DNA from: JAGPKI01 sp052034135
GTDB taxonomy: Bacteria; Caldisericota; Caldisericia; UBA6126; JAGPKI01
Length of the DNA stretch: 64,000 nt
Assembly: GCA_052034135.1 (NCBI GenBank)
Contig: JBPOJC010000005.1
Location: forward strand, 1-64,000
Reading direction: 5' to 3'
In this document: one piece after another, positions 59,031 through 64,000 of the stretch
Position numbering within the stretch: the stretch's first letter is position 1
How the letters are laid out: every line of letters begins with the position of its first letter
Notes under the pieces: generated by a model
Told to the model about the DNA's origin: nothing
The model's database searches: none
What the model saw: only the letters and a program-made list of their open reading frames with translations
Translations under genes and position numbers: made by a program

Positions 59031-59885
59031 TTATAGGAAATAGCCTCCAATCACTCTTGGAATGCCAGCTAAATCTTTTCTTACAAATATATTTCTTAAA
59101 CCTTGAAGATAGAATAACTCTTTAACTTTGTTCTCCTGTAAGCCTCCATCTATTTCAATAAGAAGCAAGCCATTCTTCTTTAAAAATTTATTAGCAGAGG
59201 ATAAAATTTTATTTATTAATTCTAAACCTTCTTTTCCTCCGTTAAGTGCGATTAACGGCTCTGCTTTAACTTCTTTTGAAAGTTTTTTAATTCTTTCTGA
59301 AGGTATGTAAGGAGGATTAGAAATTATTAAGTCATATTTTTTACCAGTTGGTATAGGAGAGAAAAGATCTCCAATATATAAAGTAATCTTATCGCTTAAA
59401 GAGTATTTTTCGATATTTACTTTAGCTATACAAATTGCTTCTTCAGAAATATCAGTTGCGTCAATTTTTACATTTGGACAATTTAAGCATAGCGCAATTG
59501 ACACTGCTCCACACCCAACACCTATTTCTAATACATTATTCTCGGTTGAAATATTGTTTTTGAGGAATTTTAATCCCTCTTCAACTAATATTTCTGTTTC
59601 CTGTCTTGGAATAAGCGCTCCATTTGCTACACTTAATTGTATGCCATAAAACTCTCTTTTCCCTGTTATGTAGTATAATGGTTCACCAGAAATTCTTTTT
59701 CTAAGTAATTCTTTGTATTTAATATATGAAGAAGTGTCTATGTTATCAAAAATATTCTTGTAAAGTTCGGTTTTACTCTTTTTTAAAACATAAGAAAGAA
59801 GCACTTCAGCTTCAGTTCTATTGGAAGAAAATTTCTTTAAGTACTTACTTCCGAAAGCTAAAGCCTCGTTTACAGTTTTTGCCAT
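59031..59885 (-). CDS. prmC: PrmC, release factor glutamine methyltransferase
   Basis: This 284-residue AdoMet methyltransferase modifies the GGQ glutamine of release factors. It has a helical N-domain, LIPRQETEILVEE, LEIGVGCGAVSIALC, DLIISNPPYIPSE (NPPY motif) and INGGKEGLE-like LNGGKEGLELI. It follows prfA by one base, its substrate's gene, as is common. Confidence 0.95.
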   Translation of the reverse strand: MAKTVNEALAFGSKYLKKFSSNRTEAEVLLSYVLKKSKTELYKNIFDNIDTSSYIKYKELLRKRISGEPLYYITGKREFYGIQLSVANGALIPRQETEILVEEGLKFLKNNISTENNVLEIGVGCGAVSIALCLNCPNVKIDATDISEEAICIAKVNIEKYSLSDKITLYIGDLFSPIPTGKKYDLIISNPPYIPSERIKKLSKEVKAEPLIALNGGKEGLELINKILSSANKFLKKNGLLLIEIDGGLQENKVKELFYLQGLRNIFVRKDLAGIPRVIGGYFL

Positions 59886-59886
59886 T

Positions 59887-60957
59887 TTAAATGACTAACT
59901 CCTTTTTTCGTTCTTCATCATATTTAACTCTTAAATTAGAAATTAGTTCATCTAATTCACCATTCATAATATCTGTTAAATTATAAAGAGTCAAGCCTAT
60001 TCGATGATCTGTAACTCTATTTTGTGGAAAATTATAAGTTCTTATCTTTTCACTTCTTTCCCCCCAACCTATCTGGGATCTTCTCTTTTTTGCTTCTTCT
60101 TCATTACTTTTTTTAATTTCTATGTCGAGAAGTCTTGCCATCAAAACCTTTAGAGCTCTTTCTTTGTTTTGTAATTGAGACCTTTCATCCTGACAGGAAA
60201 CAGTTATGCCAGTAGGCATATGCGTTATTCTTACAGCTGTTTCATTCTTCTGAACGTTTTGACCACCATGACCACCTGCTTTAAAAGTTTCTATTTTTAA
60301 ATCCTCTTGCTTAATTTCTATTGAGGCTTCTTTAGCTTCAGGCATAACGGCAACTGTAACTGTTGAAGTATGAATTCTACCACTTGATTCGGTTTCAGGA
60401 ACTCTCTGAACTCTATGAACTCCACTCTCAAGCATTAAATATTTGTATACATTATTGCCTATAACTTCAAAAATAATTTCTTTAAATCCACCAAGACCTG
60501 TAGGGTGAGAAGATATGATATCTATTTTCCAGCCTTTAGAAATAGCATAACCTGAATACATTCTAAACAACTCTGCTGCAAATAACGCTGCTTCTTCTCC
60601 TCCTGCGGCAGCTCTTATTTCCATTATAACATTGTTTTCCTCGAAAGGCTCTTCTGGAAGCGTCTTTTCCTCATATTTTTTTAAAAGTTCTTCCTTCTTC
60701 TTTTGCAACAATGATAATTCACTTTCAATTTCTTCAACAAACTCTGGGTCATTTGATTCTTTTTTGAGAAGCATTAAATCTGTTTCTTCTTTTATTAATT
60801 TTTCATAATCTTGCACTATATCTATTAATTCTTTTAGTTTAGCTTCTTCCTTACTATATTTTATTAAAAGATCCTGATTTGATAATATTTCGTTGGAGGA
60901 GAGCTTCTCAAGTATTTCTTTATATTTATTTTTGAGTTCAATTGAATCTACGAGCAT
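59887..60957 (-). CDS. prfA: PrfA, peptide chain release factor 1
   Basis: This 356-residue release factor reads UAA and UAG. The GGQ loop is in AGGHGGQNVQKNETAVR (near residue 235), and the codon-recognition domain precedes it. HRVQRVPETESSGRIHTSTVTVAVMPE is the family signature and includes the PET (PxT-like) recognition tripeptide. Upstream is rho with only three bases between. Confidence 0.96.
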   Translation of the reverse strand: MLVDSIELKNKYKEILEKLSSNEILSNQDLLIKYSKEEAKLKELIDIVQDYEKLIKEETDLMLLKKESNDPEFVEEIESELSLLQKKKEELLKKYEEKTLPEEPFEENNVIMEIRAAAGGEEAALFAAELFRMYSGYAISKGWKIDIISSHPTGLGGFKEIIFEVIGNNVYKYLMLESGVHRVQRVPETESSGRIHTSTVTVAVMPEAKEASIEIKQEDLKIETFKAGGHGGQNVQKNETAVRITHMPTGITVSCQDERSQLQNKERALKVLMARLLDIEIKKSNEEEAKKRRSQIGWGERSEKIRTYNFPQNRVTDHRIGLTLYNLTDIMNGELDELISNLRVKYDEERKKELVI

Positions 60958-60960
60958 ATT

Positions 60961-62439
60961 TTAAACTTTTACACTGTCAACAGCTATACTTTCAAGAAAT
61001 TTTTCATTTGAAGGGGTTTCACTTGCCCATTTGATTAATCTTTCTAAAGCCTCTGCAGAATCTAAGTTCGATAGGAATCTCCTTAAAGTCCAGATACGTT
61101 TAAGTTCATCATCGGAATAGAGAAGTTCTTCTCTACGAGTTCCGGATCTCTTAATATCAACTGCTGGGTAAAGCCTTCTTTCGGCTAACTTTCTGTCAAG
61201 CACTAACTCCATATTTCCTGTTCCTTTAAATTCTTCATAGATAATTTCATCCATTTTTGAACCCGTTTCAATTAAAGCTGTTGCTATAATCGTTAAACTA
61301 CCACCACCATCTATATTTCTTGCAGCTCCAAGAACTTTTTTAGGTCCATGGATTGCAGCAGTATCAAGTCCTCCAGTTAATGTTCTACCTGTTGGAGTGA
61401 CAGAAAGGTTATAGGCTCTTGTAAGCCTTGTAATGCCATCCAGTAGTATAACAACATCTTTTTTCAATTCCACCAGTCTTTTTGCTCTTTCGACAGCAAG
61501 TTCAACCACTCTTATATGGTTTTCTGGCAATTGGTCAAAAGTGGATGATAAAACTTCAGCTTTTACTGATCTTTGCATATCGGTAACTTCTTCTGGTCGT
61601 TCATCAATAAGAAGAATCATTAATGTGACTTCAGGATGGTTAATTGAAATACTTTGCGCTAACCTTTTAATTATGGTTGTTTTTCCAGCCTTAGGTGGAG
61701 AAACTATTAATCCTCTTTGTCCTTTACCCAAAGGTGTAATTAAATCGATAATTCTTATTGTTAAATTAGAAACAAATTCAGATTCAAGCCTGAATCGTGA
61801 AAGCGGAAATATTGGAGTAAGGTTTTCAAATTTAGGGCGGGATTTTATCTCCTCAAGGCTTAAATTGTTAACCTTTTCAATTTTAAGTAAAGCAGGGTAT
61901 TTCTCGTTACTTTGCGTTGGCAACCTGACTATACCATCAATTTCATCTCCCTCTCTTAAGCCAAATTTCTTTATCTGTGAAGGTGCTACGTAAATATCGG
62001 ATGAGGTTGGTACATATTTACTAGACCTTAAAAAACCATATCCATCTGGATGAATATCTAAAATGCCATGACCTCTTGCAGTAGGAAATTTTGATAAAAT
62101 TTCCTCTTTCGTAAATTTTGTTTCTTCATGATTTTTCTCTGTTTCAACTTTTGTTGATATTTCCTGGGTTTTTGCTGCTTCCTGGATTGGTTTAGTCTCA
62201 TAAATTTCCTCTTTTACTTTTTTTGTCCTACCTCTTTTTTTAGGAGTTTTAACAGTTTCCTCTTTCGTGGGAGTTTCTTCTTTTGACTTGTTTTCGTAAG
62301 ATTTAAGAATGAGTTCTATTAATTCATTCTTTTTATAGATCGTATATCGCTTAATTTTTTGTTTTTTTGCGACATCGTAAAGATCTCTTGCACGGAACTT
62401 TTCTAATTCTTCCCTTGTATATTTTTTTTGATTTTCCAA
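60961..62439 (-). CDS. rho: Rho, transcription termination factor
   Basis: This 492-residue hexameric RNA helicase has an N-terminal Rho_N helical domain, a charged Lys/Glu linker (about residues 50-110), a cold-shock-like RNA-binding part (GILDIHPDGYGFLRS) and the ATPase: Walker A SPPKAGKTT, VILLDGITRLTRAYN, and the R loop. Starts at TTG eight bases after AAGGAGG; an ATG nearby is in another frame. Confidence 0.96.
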   Translation of the reverse strand: MENQKKYTREELEKFRARDLYDVAKKQKIKRYTIYKKNELIELILKSYENKSKEETPTKEETVKTPKKRGRTKKVKEEIYETKPIQEAAKTQEISTKVETEKNHEETKFTKEEILSKFPTARGHGILDIHPDGYGFLRSSKYVPTSSDIYVAPSQIKKFGLREGDEIDGIVRLPTQSNEKYPALLKIEKVNNLSLEEIKSRPKFENLTPIFPLSRFRLESEFVSNLTIRIIDLITPLGKGQRGLIVSPPKAGKTTIIKRLAQSISINHPEVTLMILLIDERPEEVTDMQRSVKAEVLSSTFDQLPENHIRVVELAVERAKRLVELKKDVVILLDGITRLTRAYNLSVTPTGRTLTGGLDTAAIHGPKKVLGAARNIDGGGSLTIIATALIETGSKMDEIIYEEFKGTGNMELVLDRKLAERRLYPAVDIKRSGTRREELLYSDDELKRIWTLRRFLSNLDSAEALERLIKWASETPSNEKFLESIAVDSVKV

Positions 62440-62478
62440 AATCCATTCCTCCTTAATTTTTAATGTTACTATTTAAAT

Positions 62479-62874
62479 TTATTTTTTAAAAGAAAGGTTG
62501 CATAATTCATCTGCTCTTTTATTCTCTTCTCTTGGGATATGAATCACTATTAAAGATGAAAAATTTTTACTAATTTCTTGTATTCTATCATAAAGAGCTT
62601 TAATTTTAGCATCTTTAACTTTATAAATGCCATTTAATTGTTTTACAAGTAGCTCACTATCGCTATATATAATCACCTCTTTTTTGTCCGAAAAGTTTTT
62701 AACAATATCTTCTAAAGCGTTAATAAGTGCTGTGTATTCAGCAACATTATTTGTAGTCCTTCCAATGAGAGAATACTTTTCTACTATTGTTTTGTTCCCT
62801 TCTTTTATTATGTATGCGTAACTTGCTTCCCCTGGGTTACCACGAGAGGCACCATCTATGTAAACTTCAAGCAT
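62479..62874 (-). CDS. RNase HI-like protein
   Basis: This 131-residue protein has the catalytic acidic residues of RNase HI: D7 in YIDGASRGNPG, E46 in NNVAEYTAL, D72 in YSDSELLVKQ and D122 in NKRADEL. It should cleave RNA in RNA-DNA hybrids. It lacks the basic protrusion of E. coli RNase HI and fits the short subgroup. Coupled by an ATGA overlap to the coiled-coil gene upstream. Confidence 0.92.
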   Translation of the reverse strand: MLEVYIDGASRGNPGEASYAYIIKEGNKTIVEKYSLIGRTTNNVAEYTALINALEDIVKNFSDKKEVIIYSDSELLVKQLNGIYKVKDAKIKALYDRIQEISKNFSSLIVIHIPREENKRADELCNLSFKK

Positions 62875-63587
62875 TATTCAGACAGAAAAAGTATTCTACC
62901 ACAATTTTCACAACATATAAGCATATTTGGATCTTTTTTAAGTTTTTGAATAATACTCAACGGTATACTCGACTTACATACTCCACAAACATTACCTGAA
63001 ACCACAGAGACAGATTTCCCCTGTCCAAGCAGCAATGATCTATCAAAAGCTTCAAGGTATTCAGGATTTATATCATCTCTTAACATTTTACGACGAAGGT
63101 CAATTTCTTCAAGTATCTTTTTTGTTTCATTTTGTTCTTTATTAAATTCATCTTCCTTTTTCTTTAAATCTAACTCAACGTTTTTAAAGATTTCATCAAA
63201 ACTATCTAACTTTTTTTTGAGTTCTTCCACTTCATCCATATAGATTAATACTGTTTCTTCGGATTTATCTTTTTTATTTTTTAGCTCTTTGATTTTATTT
63301 TCAAGCTCTGCTAAAAATTTAGGGTTGGTAGATTTATTAGAGAAAAGCTCATTCTCGTATTTTTTAATATTATCTTCTAAAGTGCTAAGGTTAAGTTCTT
63401 CATCTTGGAGATATTTTTTCTTCTCAGTGAGCTCTTTTACTAATTCGCCTCTTTCTGATTGTAGATAATCGAATTTAGTTTTAATCTCTGAGAAATTTTT
63501 AAAGCTTTCTTTGGAAGCTTTTTTAATTTCTACTTCTTTATCTTGAAGCAACTGCAAATCATACAACAACTTTATGTCATCGCTCAT
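62874..63587 (-). CDS. Coiled-coil protein with C4 zinc ribbon (CT398-like)
   Basis: This 237-residue protein has a long coiled coil (about residues 10-170, Lys/Glu/Leu heptads) and a C-terminal zinc ribbon CGVCKSSIP...CENCGRIL. The family is conserved and often lies beside RNase H or YbgI/Nif3 genes; a nucleic-acid-linked role is suspected but unproven. The last base of this gene overlaps the next start. Confidence 0.9.
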   Translation of the reverse strand: MSDDIKLLYDLQLLQDKEVEIKKASKESFKNFSEIKTKFDYLQSERGELVKELTEKKKYLQDEELNLSTLEDNIKKYENELFSNKSTNPKFLAELENKIKELKNKKDKSEETVLIYMDEVEELKKKLDSFDEIFKNVELDLKKKEDEFNKEQNETKKILEEIDLRRKMLRDDINPEYLEAFDRSLLLGQGKSVSVVSGNVCGVCKSSIPLSIIQKLKKDPNMLICCENCGRILFLSE

Positions 63588-63637
63588 TTTTTCATTTTAA
63601 CACTGTATTATTGGGTTCCAAAACTTAAAGGTCAAAC

Positions 63638-63710
63638 TGGGCCCTGAAGGACTCGAACCTCCGACTTGCTGGTTATGAGCCAGCCGCTCTACCGACTGAG
63701 CTAAGGGCCC
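63638..63710 (-). tRNA. tRNA-Met (anticodon CAT)
   Basis: Complementary strand folds fully: acceptor GGGCCCT/AGGGCCC, D arm GCTC...GAGC, anticodon stem GCTGG/CCAGC with loop CTCATAA (anticodon CAT), T arm GGAGG-TTCGAGT-CCTTC, discriminator A. The anticodon stem lacks the three G-C pairs of an initiator, so it is elongator Met; a lysidine-modified tRNA-Ile(CAT) is the other possibility. Confidence 0.93.
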
Positions 63711-63978
63711 CTGCTAATAAAGCCTCCTAAATAATTTGTATAAAGTAATAAAGTGTAAATTAATCGATTAATCAGGAAAATATTAAACACAAATAAAAAA
63801 AAGTCAAGCTTGCGGTTTAGTCTAAATTATTTCACTCTAAATCGTTTTATTTTATCTCGAAAATATTATTCTTTTTATAACTATTGCTTCTCTTGCTTTT
63901 CCAAGCAATTACAGTTATAAAAATACAATATGTTTTTTCATGAAAATAAGAATTCAGAATACAGAATGTATGAAAAAA
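63711..63978. other. Intergenic region upstream of tRNA-Met
   Basis: A+T-rich, with a probable promoter on the minus strand and an ATTAATCGATTAAT palindrome near 63757. No gene is seen. Confidence 0.5.
63780..63807 (-). promoter_or_regulatory. Probable promoter of tRNA-Met
   Basis: On the minus strand TTGACT (63807-63802), a 16-base spacer and TAATAT (63785-63780). About 65 bases separate it from the tRNA 5' end, longer than usual for a tRNA gene, so a leader would be trimmed by RNase P. Confidence 0.4.
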
Positions 63979-63980
63979 TA

Positions 63981-64000
63981 TGGATCCCCGATAAAAGATT
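63981..64000 (-). repeat. Partial inverted copy of the GTCATCCCCGA hairpin repeat, cut by window edge
   Basis: The last 20 bases are the exact reverse complement of 6975-6994 (the right half of the first hairpin repeat). It shows that this repeat occurs in both orientations at distant sites. Confidence 0.75.

Overview
The window is about two-thirds A+T and densely packed with bacterial genes. It looks like a piece of a compact chromosome of an anaerobic, probably thermophilic bacterium. The evidence is an NADH-linked flavin/iron-sulfur (Hdr-Flx) complex, a two-gene SufC/SufB machine, butyrate kinase with phosphate butyryltransferase, a peroxiredoxin paired with an encapsulin-type ferritin-like protein, and a type III CRISPR effector module. 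Division genes (ftsQ, ftsZ, ylmE, sepF), rho, prfA, tRNA genes with bacterial structure and strong Shine-Dalgarno sites show it is bacterial and not archaeal. A lineage such as Caldisericota would fit, but I cannot prove the taxonomy from the sequence alone.

Layout. 1-6264: the 3' part of hdrA, then flxD-flxC-flxB-flxA and sufC-sufB, all on the plus strand and nearly without gaps. 6265-9251: mostly gene-free DNA with islands of short palindromic dispersed repeats and one small membrane protein gene. 9324-18574: two or three small hypothetical genes, then a type III-B-like CRISPR operon: cmr1, a RAMP, abiEi, an abiEii-csx11 fusion, cmr4, cmr5 and a second RAMP. 18935-25000: a DUF4870 protein, then a minus-strand block (lgt, an alpha-oxoamine synthase, hutU, a two-gene ABC exporter). 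25010-30177: tyrS, then minus-strand GNAT, htrA and a 612-residue orphan. 30356-35229: a DUF362-ferredoxin gene and buk-ptb-buk-P-loop ATPase. 35221-38933: a membrane histidine kinase and a GH3-type ligase on the minus strand. 39572-44435: tRNA-Arg, ftsQ, ftsZ, a HlyD-like protein, ylmE, sepF, an ECF sigma factor and its likely anti-sigma factor. 44483-53258: guaB and a HIT protein (minus), a TlpA/FtsX/FtsX/ABC set, clpC, and a zincin (minus). 53599-57816: mscL, peroxiredoxin, ferritin-like protein, a membrane protein, a lipoprotein and a copper-amine-oxidase-domain protein. 57803-63710: minus-strand tsaC, plsY, prmC, prfA, rho, an RNase HI-like gene, a coiled-coil zinc-ribbon gene and tRNA-Met.

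The most unusual item is in the CRISPR operon. A complete AbiE toxin-antitoxin pair sits between the RAMP gene and the large-subunit gene. The toxin (AbiEii nucleotidyltransferase) reads in frame, with no stop, into a Csx11/Cas10-like protein, giving one 1227-codon gene. A consensus Shine-Dalgarno site and ATG lie exactly at the domain junction, so free Csx11 could also be made. The Csx11 part keeps the HD nuclease motif and the zinc finger but shows no GGDD cyclase motif. No cas1, cas2, cas6 or CRISPR array is visible in the window.

Other points of interest are candidate non-AUG (AUC, AUU/AUA) starts for two genes, a tRNA whose 3' end forms part of the ribosome site of ftsQ, a conserved-DNA patch shared by two butyrate kinase paralogues, four tail-to-tail overlapping convergent gene pairs, and several families of palindromic repeats, one of which recurs at the extreme right end of the window.
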